A stretch of DNA of 64,000 nucleotides from RBG-16-34-14 sp963798865 (GTDB lineage Bacteria; Bacteroidota; Ignavibacteria; Ignavibacteriales; Ignavibacteriaceae): the NCBI GenBank assembly GCA_963798865.1, contig CAWCVZ010000004.1, positions 124,001 to 188,000 of the forward strand, read 5' to 3'. The position numbers were made by a program, and so were the translations under genes. The stretch's first letter is position 1; every line of letters begins with the position of its first letter. Under the pieces are notes generated by a model. The model ran no database searches. It saw nothing but the letters and a program-made list of their open reading frames with translations, and was not told the origin of the DNA. Below are positions 36,932 through 46,448 of the stretch, one piece after another.

Positions 36932-37678
36932 CTAAAATGAAACTCCCGGTTTTTTTCTTCCTATAAGAAAGAAGCCAACCAGCAGCATACCGGCGATAAA
37001 TCCTCCAACGTGAGCTCCATAAGCTACTCCGCCTTCCTGACCGCCGAGTACTCCGATTCCGCTTATAACCTGGAATACAAACCATAAACCAATAGCTAAT
37101 ACTGCGGGTACATCGGTAAGGAAATAAAACATTATTACATAGACTCTTTTCTTCGGGTATAAAATCAGGTAAGCACCCAGAATTCCTGAAATAGCCCCTG
37201 AAGCACCTAAAGTTGGAATAAGCGGGTTACCACCGAAAGAATAGGTTACTATTATTTGTGCAACAGCTGCTAGTATTCCCGAAATCAAATAAAAAAATAA
37301 ATATCTTAAATGTCCCATCCTGTGTTCAATATTATCGCCAAAAATATAAAGGAAAAGCATGTTCCCGAAAATGTGAGCAAAGCTACCATGCATAAACATT
37401 GCAGTTAACAAAGTTATATAAACAGAAACAGGTGTCGGCTGAAGCCCAGGAACTTCAACTCGTCTTCCGGTTACTGGATCAAGAAGTATTTGATCGCTCG
37501 TAACTATATCCTGCCCCGTGACAATTTCTTCAGGAACAAGAGAGAATGCGTAGGTGAATTTTTGATTTGAACCCAGGTTCTGAAGGAATAAAAATACTAA
37601 AATATTGGCGGCAATTATTAGATAATTTATAATGGGAGTTGTAGTTCTATCCCGGTTATCATCTCCAATAGGAAGCAT
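36932..37678 (-). CDS. Rhomboid family intramembrane serine protease
   Basis: The 248-residue membrane protein shows the rhomboid catalytic dyad: Ser160 in GASGAISGILG and His223 in GAHVGGFIAGM. It also has the oxyanion/loop features HGSFAHIFGNMLFL and EHRMGHLRYL. Six to seven helices are visible, and the loop between the first and second helix is long (about 35-85). Rhomboids cleave membrane-anchored proteins within the bilayer. AAGGAA precedes the ATG. It starts 25 bp downstream of the symporter stop in the repaired frame, so it may share that transcript. Confidence 0.93.
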   Translation of the reverse strand: MLPIGDDNRDRTTTPIINYLIIAANILVFLFLQNLGSNQKFTYAFSLVPEEIVTGQDIVTSDQILLDPVTGRRVEVPGLQPTPVSVYITLLTAMFMHGSFAHIFGNMLFLYIFGDNIEHRMGHLRYLFFYLISGILAAVAQIIVTYSFGGNPLIPTLGASGAISGILGAYLILYPKKRVYVIMFYFLTDVPAVLAIGLWFVFQVISGIGVLGGQEGGVAYGAHVGGFIAGMLLVGFFLIGRKKPGVSF

Positions 37679-37703
37679 TAATTTCCTTAATTATTTTTTA
37701 AAA

Positions 37704-39417
37704 TTAAGAAGCCATATCTAAATTTTTTGTCTCTCCACTTCTCTTAATTGCATTAAAAAGCCAGGAGATAATAATTACAAGCAAGCATCCGATCAGGTTA
37801 AACCATAAAAAAGGTATCGGTGTAAAGATAAAACAAAGAAGAACAACAATCTCTGCCAGCAAAGCAGCAATAAAAGTTGGTGTGCCCTTTATCTTCTTTT
37901 AAATAAAAAGCCACAAGAAAAATTCCAAGTATAGTTCCATAAACAAGAGAGCCGAGGATATTCACGGCTTCAATTAATGTCCCAAGACTGTTTGCAAAAA
38001 GAGCAAAGATGATAGCGTAAACTCCCCACAGAACTGTTGCCAATTTTGAAATTTTAAGATAGTGAGAATCAGCAGCATCTTTTTTTATAAGCCTCTTATA
38101 AATATCTATTACAGTTGTCGATGCCAGCGCATTTAACTCCGCAGAAGTTGAAGACATTGAAGCAGAAATTATTGCCGCAAGTACAAGTCCAATTAATCCA
38201 ACCGGCAGAAAATTTATAACGAAGCTCAAAAAAATGTAATTAGTATCATTCTCATCAGCACCGGGATTTGTTTTTTTTATCAGGGAGATTGCTTCAGCAC
38301 GTACTAGTTTTTCTTCTTCAGTTAATGTATTTATTTTTTTTTCAATTGAAGCTGATTGCAATTTATTATTTTGATTTTCTGATTCAATCATTTGCCTCAA
38401 GTAATTCTGTTTTTCACTGTTCAGGCTCTGATATTTCACTTCAAGGTTTTCATACTGTTGGGCATAAGTTCCTGATTTTACATATTTCTCCTGGACAGGG
38501 TTAAAAAAAAGCGGGGGAGTAACAAATTGAAAAAAAACAAAAACCATGGCTCCTGTAAAAAGTATAAAAAACTGCATCGGGATTTTTACAATTCCGTTTG
38601 TCAGCAATCCCATCCTGCTTTGTGCTATTGATTTCCCTCCGAGGTACCTTTGTACCTGCGACTGATCTGTTCCAAAATATGAAAGCATAAGAAAAGTTCC
38701 CCCGATTATTCCAGACCAGAATGTGTACCTGTTTTCAAGATCAAATGAAAAATCTATTGTATTAAGTTTTCCCATTTTGCCGGCAATCAAAGCAGCATCT
38801 TTAAAAGAAATATCAGAAGGAAGAAGATGGATAATCATAAAAAAAGCAGCTAACATTCCAACAGTAATAATAATCATCTGCTGAATATGAGTTTTGTTAA
38901 CCGCTATTGAACCTCCGACGGTTGTATAAATAATTACGAGCCCTCCCATAATAAATATTGCGATATTAATATTCCAACCAAGAATTACCGATAGAATTAA
39001 TGCCGGGGCAAAGATTGTAAATCCCGCAGCGAGCCCTCTTTGCGTAAGAAATAAAACACTGCCGAGAATCCTGTTTTTTAAATCAAATCTTTTTTCAAGA
39101 TATTCATAGGCAGTATAAACATTCAGCTTATTAAATATTGGAACAACAGTTATACTGAGGATTATCATTGCAAGAGGTAAACCGAGGTAAAACTGAACGA
39201 AGCGCATCCCGTCTACATAAGCCTGACCCGGGGTTGAAATAAATGTAATTGCACTTGCCTGCGTTGCCATTATGGAAAGAGCAACAATATACCAGGGAGT
39301 TGCTCTATTAGCTCGGATATAGCCATCAATATTTTTTGTCTTTCTTGTTTTCCAGGTACCATAGGCAGCAACAAAAACAAGAAACCCGAACATTAGAATC
39401 CAGTCAATTGAACTCAC
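37704..39417 (-). CDS. Sodium:solute symporter (SSS family), frameshifted near the C-terminus
   Basis: The protein has the SSS core of about 13 helices with the family signatures ATQASAITFISTPGQAY, GGTFLMLSYFGTDQSQVQRYL and SASMSSTSAELNALASTTVID. A soluble insertion of about 90 residues (about 300-390) lies between helices. The uncorrected frame ends at 37798 in a non-family tail. Removing one base in the CCC at 37885-37887 gives PTFIAALLAEIVVLLCFIF and a natural end at 37704, about 570 residues. Na+ drives uptake of a sugar, amino acid or similar; SSS members with this pattern resemble the SGLT/NanT-like transporters, but the substrate is unknown. Its GTG start overlaps the stop of a 48-residue membrane protein (GTGA), behind a PIG-L deacetylase, suggesting uptake of a deacetylated sugar product. 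Confidence 0.86.
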
Positions 39418-39560
39418 TCAAAAGCCTTAGAGAAATAGTAAAAGAGAATTACTAGGAGAACCAAAAATAAAAATACAAGCGAATAAATTTTTCCCCACGA
39501 ACCTAACACAGGCGGGGTTTCATCCGAATGATTTAATTCTTCTTTAATATTATCAGCCAC
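39414..39560 (-). CDS. 48-residue single-pass membrane protein, coupled between PIG-L and symporter genes
   Basis: A short frame from a GTG at 39560 reads ADNIKEELNHSDETPPVLGSWG, then a hydrophobic helix (IYSLVFLFLVLLVILFYYF) and SKAFE to a TGA at 39414-39416. Its start lies inside the last codons of the PIG-L gene (GTGGCTGA), and its stop overlaps the symporter start (GTGA). Both overlaps point to real, coupled translation. The acidic N-terminus and one helix suggest a small transport accessory subunit or assembly factor, comparable in size to other SSS small partners such as the YhdT-type proteins, though I see no homology. Function unknown. Confidence 0.72.
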   Translation of the reverse strand: MADNIKEELNHSDETPPVLGSWGKIYSLVFLFLVLLVILFYYFSKAFE

Positions 39561-42024
39561 TCTTTTTACCGGCAGAAATTAAATTGATAAATAACCTGTA
39601 AGCACCGGGTACTCCGGCTGGCAGCTGTCTGAAAAAGGAGAGGGAAGTATAAATAAAAACTCCTTTACCATATTTAGTGTAGATTATTCCATTGGTCAAC
39701 GGGTTTTCACCTTTATCTTCCATTGAAAGAATGGATTCATAATGGGGATCAATTTTTTCCGGAAAGTATAAACCTCTTTCCTGCACCCATCCCTCAAAAT
39801 CTTTTTCTGAAATTTTATTGGGATAATTTAATAAATCGTGCTTGGGCTTTAAAAAATTTACCGGAGATTCTTCATCTGTTACTCTGTCCCTTGAAATTTG
39901 AAAAGGGTATGGTCCAATGTCTCCGGTTATGAGATTACTGCTGGTATTATATTGAATTACAAGTGTTCCGCCGTTATTTACGTAATCAATTAATTTTTTA
40001 TTCAGTACTGAAAGCCGGTTTCGTGTATTGAATGCTCTTATCCCTGTTATTATTGCATCATACTTTAGTAATCCGTTTTCAAGCTGGTTGTCCGACAGCT
40101 TATCAATCTTATATTCCAGTTGTTCAAGATATTTAGGTATATCATCTCCTGAACCTTCCACATAACCAATGGTATTTATTATTTTTTCCGTGTTTAATCT
40201 TACCAATTTTCCTGAAGCAGCAGGGAAGAGAGTCTGAATTTCTATATGAGGATAATTTATCGTTACCATTTCCATATTATAAATTTTATTATCAGAAACT
40301 ACTTCAACAGTAAATTCAGTCTCCTCAGCTTTCTTAGGTGGAGTTATAAAAAAGCTAACCTGCTTTTCTTCATTCCTTGTGTTAAAGCTTATAGGGATTT
40401 CCTGCGGAGAAACATTCCAGTTATCCGGTATTTTCAAATGAACTTTTCCTTTGAAATTATCAGTATTGTTTCTTATTGAAAGAACAACTTCACGCGCCTC
40501 ATTTGAAGGAAAGAGATAAATTTTATCCTGCAGGTTTATAGTAGCTTCAGGTATTATTTCAATAGGTCTGTATTTTTCTCCTTCAACAGGATCATTCCAT
40601 CTGTATAATACAGGAATTGAAAATGAAATATTACCATTCCCATTTGATAAAATAAATTCTGCTGATAAGGGAGGTTTATTTTCCGGCTGTCCGATTAATC
40701 TCTGGTCATCAACCGTATACCTGAATTTATCTTTCTTTTGTTTTAACCAGTAAGGCTGTGTAATGTCTATATCATCGGGAAGGTTAAAAGAATAATCGTG
40801 TGAGGCAAAATTATTTTTAGTAAGAACCTGATTAAAGGTTGAATCATTCTCTAAACAAGAAATTTTTATTTCTTTTAGTTTAAAAGGAAAATCCGAACGG
40901 TTTACAATTCCGGCACTAACTTTAATTGTACTGCCCGGTGAATAAGAAAAATTATCTGCTATTGCTTCTATCCACAATCCCGAAGCAGAACGGATAACTT
41001 CCTGCAGTTCTTTTTTCTTTTCAGTAATCCAGTAATTATCAGGATGTTTTTCCATTTCTGAATATGCCTCTAAAAGTGCTGGCAGGATTCTGGATGGATT
41101 TTCAGGATCGAATTTCTTTTCAGCTTCAGAAAGAAGATTCGCGATTTTTTCACAACCTTCCACGCGATCCCACGATAAATCAATTCCATCGAATAAATCA
41201 TTCTGTGCCTGTTCGCCATCTAAAAATTTAAAGTAATTAATATTCTCTCCTCTTCTTCCGATTCCGCCTACACCCTGGCTTCTATTCTTTGAACGGCTTT
41301 CTGCAGCAATTTCAGAATATGATTTACCTAATAGCGGATTGTAACCGCCGACATCAATTGTAATAACTCCATTTTGATTTTGAAGAAGAGCTGCCCATCC
41401 GTTTAAGTATAATCTTTTGGGCTGCCAGGTACTTACAAACTTAAGCTGCTCAGGAAATTTTGTTGAATCACCCGCAAGCTTAAACGCTTCTTCAGCTAAA
41501 ATTGCAGAAGCTGTGTGATGACCATGTCCGCCTTCACCAGTATCTGGAAAACGTGTTATAATAACGTCGGGACGGAATTTTCTGATAATCCAAACAACAT
41601 CAGATAATATTTCTTCCTTACCCCAGAATCTTAAAGCTTCTTCAGGAGATTTTGTATAACCGAAGTCAATAGCTCTTGTAAAAAATTGTTCAGCCCCATC
41701 TATCTGTCTTGAAGTTAGAAGCTCCTGGGTTCGTATAATTCCAAGAAGTTCATCCTGTTCATTCCCGATCAAATTCTGACCGCCATCCCCGCGTGTTAAT
41801 GCTAAATAACCGGCTCTTAAATGTTTTCCAGAAGAGAAGTAAGAAAGGACTGCAGTATTGTCATCATCCGGATGTGCAGCAACATAAAGAACACTTCCCA
41901 GTACATTTAACTTTTCAATTGCAAGTTTTAGTTCGGATGAGTTAAGTACTTTTGCGGGCTGGGTAAAAAGGGAAATGTTAAATAATAAAAAAGTTACAAT
42001 TATGAGAGAAAATTTTCTTTTCAT
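39553..42024 (-). CDS. Exported PIG-L family deacetylase
   Basis: The 823-residue product has a signal peptide (ending SLFTQPA). The N-terminal domain carries the PIG-L/LmbE zinc motifs AAHPDDDN (His51, Asp53, Asp54) and GHGHHTAS (His167-His170). Such enzymes remove N-acetyl groups from GlcNAc-containing substrates. The middle has a NEW3-like alpha-galactosidase-associated beta domain (SPGSTIKVSAGIVNRSDF, VVLSIRNNTDNFKGKVHLKIP). The C-terminus resembles a glutamine amidotransferase-like domain (DAIITGIRAFNTRNRL, YVNNGGTLVIQYN), a composition common in Bacteroidota. It heads an operon with a 48-residue membrane protein and a Na+ symporter, which suggests deacetylation of an imported or periplasmic amino sugar. 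Exact substrate unknown. Confidence 0.88.
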   Translation of the reverse strand: MKRKFSLIIVTFLLFNISLFTQPAKVLNSSELKLAIEKLNVLGSVLYVAAHPDDDNTAVLSYFSSGKHLRAGYLALTRGDGGQNLIGNEQDELLGIIRTQELLTSRQIDGAEQFFTRAIDFGYTKSPEEALRFWGKEEILSDVVWIIRKFRPDVIITRFPDTGEGGHGHHTASAILAEEAFKLAGDSTKFPEQLKFVSTWQPKRLYLNGWAALLQNQNGVITIDVGGYNPLLGKSYSEIAAESRSKNRSQGVGGIGRRGENINYFKFLDGEQAQNDLFDGIDLSWDRVEGCEKIANLLSEAEKKFDPENPSRILPALLEAYSEMEKHPDNYWITEKKKELQEVIRSASGLWIEAIADNFSYSPGSTIKVSAGIVNRSDFPFKLKEIKISCLENDSTFNQVLTKNNFASHDYSFNLPDDIDITQPYWLKQKKDKFRYTVDDQRLIGQPENKPPLSAEFILSNGNGNISFSIPVLYRWNDPVEGEKYRPIEIIPEATINLQDKIYLFPSNEAREVVLSIRNNTDNFKGKVHLKIPDNWNVSPQEIPISFNTRNEEKQVSFFITPPKKAEETEFTVEVVSDNKIYNMEMVTINYPHIEIQTLFPAASGKLVRLNTEKIINTIGYVEGSGDDIPKYLEQLEYKIDKLSDNQLENGLLKYDAIITGIRAFNTRNRLSVLNKKLIDYVNNGGTLVIQYNTSSNLITGDIGPYPFQISRDRVTDEESPVNFLKPKHDLLNYPNKISEKDFEGWVQERGLYFPEKIDPHYESILSMEDKGENPLTNGIIYTKYGKGVFIYTSLSFFRQLPAGVPGAYRLFINLISAGKKSG

Positions 42025-42194
42025 ATAAGTTATTTCAATTTGGATAAATGTAATAATTTATAATACGAACTATCTAAAAATTATCAAAGGAATTAATGAT
42101 TGCAGTTTAAAGATTCTGATATACGGTTGAATTCAAAATGTATGTGAAATCTATTTATCTGGTGGAATTAATTGAAGGTTTGGAGCGTTACTAA

Positions 42195-42503
42195 TTATTC
42201 TTTTATACTTTTTTCTATTTCTACTTTTTTGAGTAATTGATGACCTTCAAAAACTGTAAGCACTTCCACTCTGTTCTTTTTTACTAAATACACTATTCTA
42301 TAGTTTTTATATAATAATTCTCTGATTGCCTTAATTGAAAATTCAGGAACGACTCTGCCTATTTCAGGATTACCAGATAAATTTTCAGTAAGCGATATTA
42401 AACTATCAATAAATTTAATTACAGCATCTGGATTATCCTGGGCGATATACAATTCTATTTCGTTTAATCTATCAATTGATTCTTTTGTCCAAAAAACTTT
42501 CAT
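42195..42503 (-). CDS. RelE/ParE-type toxin
   Basis: The 102 residues match the ParE/RelE toxin fold: VFWTKESIDRLNEIELYIAQDNPDAVIKFI, PEIGRVVPEF, IRELLYKNYRIVYLVKKNRVEVLTVFEG. RelE toxins cleave mRNA in the ribosome, while ParE types poison gyrase; sequence alone does not separate them here, although the pattern is more ParE-like. The start lies one base after the stop of the antitoxin gene, giving the usual antitoxin-then-toxin order on the minus strand. Confidence 0.88.
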   Translation of the reverse strand: MKVFWTKESIDRLNEIELYIAQDNPDAVIKFIDSLISLTENLSGNPEIGRVVPEFSIKAIRELLYKNYRIVYLVKKNRVEVLTVFEGHQLLKKVEIEKSIKE

Positions 42504-42504
42504 T

Positions 42505-42786
42505 CTATTTGAAACGGTTCTTTTTCATTATAGTTTTTACTTGTCTTGTAGAAAAAACTTCACCTTTTTCTGAATCAGATAATCCTCTTGCAACTGATTC
42601 AATAAATTGCTTAGATTGTCTTAGTCCATCAAATTCTAAAGGTGACAATAGAACACCGGCTGGTTTACCATTTTGTGTAATCACCAGAGTATTTCCTTTT
42701 TCCTGAATTTCCTTAAGAAAATATGCTAACTTAGATTTAAATTCACCTACAGGTATTATATCATTTGATATACTTATATTTTTCAT
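42505..42786 (-). CDS. Phd/YefM-type antitoxin
   Basis: The 93 residues show the Phd/YefM N-terminal domain: IIPVGEFKSKLAYFLKEIQEKGNTLVITQNGKPAGVLLSPLEFDGL. A flexible basic tail presumably wraps the toxin. Members repress their own operon as well as neutralising the toxin. Both genes are a closed pair with no other mobile gene nearby. Confidence 0.9.
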   Translation of the reverse strand: MKNISISNDIIPVGEFKSKLAYFLKEIQEKGNTLVITQNGKPAGVLLSPLEFDGLRQSKQFIESVARGLSDSEKGEVFSTRQVKTIMKKNRFK

Positions 42787-42888
42787 ATTTGTATCCTTAT
42801 TTTGTCTTATTACAGTCTTAATATAGTATCTTATTTTGACTTTCTCAATTTATTTTACTTAAGGAGGGTAAGTAGTTAGGCATTAACT

Positions 42889-43596
42889 TTATTGTTTAGG
42901 GATCTTTGTTGATTCTTCAATGGCTTTCTGAATGATCGGTTCCATAACTTTATAACCTGCTTTATTCGGATGAACACCATCCCCGGAGTATTTTTTATCC
43001 AGACCTTTTCTTTCATCAACCATACTGGAATAATAATCCGCATAGGTAATATTATTTTTTTCGCAATATGATTTTATCATTTCATTCAGTTTAACAATTT
43101 TTTCCGCAGGTTTTAATCCGGGATGCCAGTTAAACTCATATACAGGAAGTACTGAAGAAAGGATCACTTTTATTCCGTTAGCTTCAGCCAACTGGTGCAT
43201 AGAAACTATATTTCCAAAAACATCTTTTAATGTTATAGGACCAGTATTCTCTGCAATGTCGTTTGTGCCCGCTAAAATAACTACAACATCGGGATGTAAA
43301 TTTATAACATCATTTCTGAAGCGAAGGAGCATCTGTGGAGTTGTTTGTCCGCTTATTCCCCTGTTAATAAATGAATTATCAGAAAAAAAACTGCTGTCGG
43401 TAATACTCCAAAACTCAGTAATTGAGTTTCCCATAAAAATAATCCTGTTTTCACCGGGATTAGGAGGCGGCAGCTTTTCATTAGCTTTCGCATACTTCTC
43501 AAAATTTGCAAAATCTTCCAATCTGTTGTCCTGGCTGTGAATAGGAAAGTGAATTAAAATCATTAATAGACAAATAAAGCTAAAATGGTGTTTCAT
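42889..43596 (-). CDS. Exported SGNH/GDSL-family lipase or esterase
   Basis: The 235 residues begin with a signal peptide (ending FPIHSQD). They carry the SGNH blocks: IIFMGNSITEFW (Ser nucleophile), FINRGISGQTTPQML (Gly), VVILAGTNDI (Asn), and DGVHPNKAGY (Asp-His dyad). The group resembles Bacteroidota platelet-activating-factor acetylhydrolase-like or carbohydrate-ester esterases. It probably removes acyl or acetyl groups from extracellular sugars, in line with the neighbouring PIG-L deacetylase, but no shared transcript is seen. Confidence 0.9.
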   Translation of the reverse strand: MKHHFSFICLLMILIHFPIHSQDNRLEDFANFEKYAKANEKLPPPNPGENRIIFMGNSITEFWSITDSSFFSDNSFINRGISGQTTPQMLLRFRNDVINLHPDVVVILAGTNDIAENTGPITLKDVFGNIVSMHQLAEANGIKVILSSVLPVYEFNWHPGLKPAEKIVKLNEMIKSYCEKNNITYADYYSSMVDERKGLDKKYSGDGVHPNKAGYKVMEPIIQKAIEESTKIPKQ

Positions 43597-43900
43597 AATT
43601 TAAACCTTCTGTGCATAAAAATATAATTAAAAAAACCGGCACTTTATGATAAAATTTATCATGATATAATATAGTTAATTGATAAAAATTCTGCTTTCAT
43701 TTCATTTTTCATTTTCCACAAAGTATAAATTTAATTGTATGTTAAATGAAACAAGAAATACAAACTTTTTCTTAGTTCTTCTTTCATTCTACACTCTAAA
43801 TTCTAAATTCTGCATTTAATGCTACGCCAGCTCCACGCAAAATATTAACTATCGAATTTCTTATATTTATCCATCTCAATTTAACGCTTATGAATTCTTA
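43597..43900. other. Intergenic region, no gene seen
   Basis: This 304-bp gap separates divergent genes (SGNH hydrolase and kdsA). It is AT-rich with a short CTAAATTCTAAATTCTG repeat at about 43796-43812. It must hold the promoters of both flanking genes, but I cannot assign them with confidence. No reading frame of more than about 30 codons with a plausible start is seen. Confidence 0.4.
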
Positions 43901-44713
43901 ATGATAAAAATAAAAGATTTTACAATTGGCGGGAATAATCCTTTTGTCCTTATAGCCGGTCCCTGTGTTGTTGAAAGTGAAAAGCTTGCATTTGAAACTG
44001 CAGAATCATTAAAGAAAATAACTTCAGAATTAACAATTCCTTTTATTTATAAATCAAGTTTCAGGAAAGCAAACAGGACAAGTGTTTCTTCATTTGCCGG
44101 CATCGGGGATGACGAGGCTATTAATATTCTTTCAAAGATTAGAAAAGAATTTGATCTCCCGGTACTGACTGATTTTCATCTTCCTGAAGAAATAGAAAAA
44201 CTGACTGATGCTGCCGATATTCTTCAGGTTCCGGCATTTTTATGCAGGCAAACCGAATTATTAATTGCTGCCGGGAAAAGCGGAAAGATCATCAATATAA
44301 AAAAGGGACAGTTCCTTGCACCTGAAGATATGAAATTTGCTCTGGAAAAAGTTTCATCAACAGGCAATAATAAAATTCTTTTAACAGAACGGGGAAGTTC
44401 CTTTGGTTATCATAATCTTGTTGTTGATATGCGTTCACTTGTAACAATGCGTAAACTTGGTTACCCCGTTATTATGGATGCAACACATTCAGTTCAGTTG
44501 CCTGCTTCGGATAAACAAACAGGCGGACAGCCGGAATTTATAGAACCTTTAGCAAAAGCTGCTGCGGCAATTGGTATAGATGGTTTGTTTCTTGAGGTTC
44601 ACCCGGAACCGGCAAAAGCATTAAGCGATGCAGCAAGCCAATTTCCGTTAAATAAACTGCGCGATCTGCTGATAAAGATAAAAGAAATTGATTATCTCAT
44701 AAAAAAATATTAA
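43901..44713 (+). CDS. kdsA: 3-deoxy-8-phosphooctulonate (Kdo-8-P) synthase
   Basis: KdsA joins arabinose-5-phosphate and phosphoenolpyruvate to give Kdo-8-phosphate, the precursor of the LPS inner core. The 270 residues show the family motifs FVLIAGPCVVESE, IYKSSFRKANRTSVSSFAG, LTDFHLP, LQVPAFLCRQTELL, INIKKGQFLAP, and LTERGSSFGYHNLVVDMRSL. The single Cys in AGPCVV and the DATHSVQLPA motif are consistent with a normal active site. It heads a set of genes with four-base overlaps, ending in lptB. Confidence 0.96.
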   Translation: MIKIKDFTIGGNNPFVLIAGPCVVESEKLAFETAESLKKITSELTIPFIYKSSFRKANRTSVSSFAGIGDDEAINILSKIRKEFDLPVLTDFHLPEEIEKLTDAADILQVPAFLCRQTELLIAAGKSGKIINIKKGQFLAPEDMKFALEKVSSTGNNKILLTERGSSFGYHNLVVDMRSLVTMRKLGYPVIMDATHSVQLPASDKQTGGQPEFIEPLAKAAAAIGIDGLFLEVHPEPAKALSDAASQFPLNKLRDLLIKIKEIDYLIKKY

Positions 44714-44721
44714 TAATTTTT

Positions 44722-45474
44722 ATGGATAACGGAAAAACATTTCCCAGGAATCTTACCAGAATAGAAAGCTATCTTTTATGTTCTGTACTTCCTGAAAATA
44801 AAATTGGATATAAAGTTTACAGTGATAAAATTAATACTTTAGTTGTTACCGGAAACGGCAGGTTTGGCGGCGGGAATTTTATCCTGGGAAAAGACAATAC
44901 TTTCCCTGATTTATCTTTTCCTTCATCTCCTGTTTTTGCAATTGGGACAAATATTTGCAAAGAAGGAACTTTTGATATTACAATTCATACTGAAGTTGAT
45001 GAAGAAATTGAGTTTGATATTTCAGGGTTGAATGAGAGTGTTGAGCCTGAAACATTAACTGAAATAAAAAAATGGAATTATTCAGAATGGAATCCCGGTG
45101 ATAAAGCTCCCGGTGATGGTTCTTATGTACGGGAGATAAAAATAGTTGAGGCAAAATATATTCTTGCAATAGCTCCTGTTCCTAAAAAAATCTGGCTGCA
45201 TGAATATGAAAGCGGAATTAATTTTCTCATTCCTCTTACAAATTTTTATAATGAGCTTATGCGTGTTTGCAGGATAAATAAACCGGGAATTGCTTTAAAC
45301 CCGTCTTCTTTTTTTAATTCTCTCAAGGATTTTACTGACACTGAATTAAACCTGACTTTTATTAGTTACAATAAGTATATGAAAAGAATTAATATTAAAG
45401 AGCGAATTTCTTTGGATTATCCTGAAAAAAAAGAGAAGAAATATTTTTCATTCTTTACGAAAGGTAAAAATTGA
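44722..45474 (+). CDS. Unrecognised 250-residue protein in the Kdo operon
   Basis: I do not recognise a family. The protein has no signal peptide and no clear membrane helix; it is rich in aromatic and acidic residues (FDITIHTEVDEEIEFDISGLNE) and ends in a basic tail (YPEKKEKKYFSFFTKGKN). It lies 8 bp after kdsA, and its last codons overlap the kdsD TTG start (TTGA), so it is co-translated with Kdo genes. KdsC, the Kdo-8-P phosphatase, is often found near this place in other genomes, but no HAD motif (DxDGT) is visible here. It could be a replacement phosphatase or a regulator; the sequence does not show which. Confidence 0.75.
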   Translation: MDNGKTFPRNLTRIESYLLCSVLPENKIGYKVYSDKINTLVVTGNGRFGGGNFILGKDNTFPDLSFPSSPVFAIGTNICKEGTFDITIHTEVDEEIEFDISGLNESVEPETLTEIKKWNYSEWNPGDKAPGDGSYVREIKIVEAKYILAIAPVPKKIWLHEYESGINFLIPLTNFYNELMRVCRINKPGIALNPSSFFNSLKDFTDTELNLTFISYNKYMKRINIKERISLDYPEKKEKKYFSFFTKGKN

Positions 45475-46448
45475 CAGACGCTGAAATTAAAAATAAGGGC
45501 AGGGAAGTAATTAAAATAGAAACTGCTGCTGTTTCAGATCTTCTTAACAGCATTGATGATGAGTTCATTAAAGCAGTAAAGATTTTATTTGAATGCAAGG
45601 GAAGAGTTGTTTTCACCGGAATGGGGAAGTCCGGTTTAATTGCAAGAAAAATTGTTGCTACATTAAATTCAACCGGTACAGCTTCAATTTATCTCCATCC
45701 AAGCGATGCACTTCATGGCGATCTTGGAATGGTTAGAAAAGAAGATGTTGTAATTATTATTTCTAAAAGCGGGGCTACTGAGGAACTCGCCAGCTTAATA
45801 CCAATGTTAAAAAGACTTAATGTAAAACTTATTGCAATGGGAGGAACGAGGAATAGTAAAATGCTTGCCGAATGCGATGTTTTTATTGATATCAGTGTTC
45901 AAGAGGAAGCTTGTCCATTGGATCTTGCGCCGACTTCATCAACAACTGCAGCACTAGTAATGGGCGATGCTCTTGCTGTTGTCTTGCTTCAGATGCGGGA
46001 ATTTACTGAAGAGGATTTTGCAGTTTTGCATCCCGGCGGCAGTCTTGGTAAACGTCTTTCACTTTCAATAAAAGAAATAATGCACAAGAATGACAGCGTC
46101 CCAATTGTAAAAGTTGATACTCCTTTTAAAGATGTAATATTTGAAATTACTTCAAAGCGGCTTGGTACAACAACTGTGGTTGATGAGAATGGATTTCTGA
46201 AAGGCGTAATTACAGATGGTGATTTAAGAAGACTGCTTGAGAGAACTCTGGATATTAAAAATTTACAAGCAAAAGATATAATGACTGAAAACCCAAAAGT
46301 TATGAGAGACCATTATCTTGCTTCTTTTGCTTTGCAGACGATGGAGAATTATAAAATAACAACCCTTATTATTGTTGATGGTGAAAATAAACCTATCGGA
46401 ATTATTCATTTACATGATCTTGTTAATCTTGGTTTAAGGCAGCGATGA
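45471..46448 (+). CDS. kdsD: Arabinose-5-phosphate isomerase, SIS plus tandem CBS
   Basis: The enzyme converts ribulose-5-phosphate to arabinose-5-phosphate, the KdsA substrate. The 325 residues have a sugar-isomerase domain (VFTGMGKSGLIARKIVATLNSTGT, PSDALHGDLGMV, IIISKSGATEEL, and CPLDLAPTSSTTAALVMGDALA). Two CBS domains follow after about 205 (IMHKNDSVPIV, VITDGDLRRLLE, IMTENPKVM). Length is normal for KdsD/GutQ. It begins with TTG overlapping the previous stop, and its stop overlaps the lptC ATG (ATGA). Confidence 0.95.
   Translation: MTDAEIKNKGREVIKIETAAVSDLLNSIDDEFIKAVKILFECKGRVVFTGMGKSGLIARKIVATLNSTGTASIYLHPSDALHGDLGMVRKEDVVIIISKSGATEELASLIPMLKRLNVKLIAMGGTRNSKMLAECDVFIDISVQEEACPLDLAPTSSTTAALVMGDALAVVLLQMREFTEEDFAVLHPGGSLGKRLSLSIKEIMHKNDSVPIVKVDTPFKDVIFEITSKRLGTTTVVDENGFLKGVITDGDLRRLLERTLDIKNLQAKDIMTENPKVMRDHYLASFALQTMENYKITTLIIVDGENKPIGIIHLHDLVNLGLRQR

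Noticed and set aside
42195..42786. Toxin-antitoxin pair as sign of a mobile element or integron
   Set aside because: No integrase, attachment site or composition shift is visible around it; it is treated as an ordinary chromosomal pair.
43780..43830. CTAAATTCTAAATTCTG motif considered as a direct repeat or CRISPR remnant
   Set aside because: Only two short imperfect copies with no spacer pattern.
44722..45474. The unknown Kdo-operon protein as KdsC phosphatase
   Set aside because: No DxDGT or other HAD motif was found, and the length of 250 residues is larger than KdsC.
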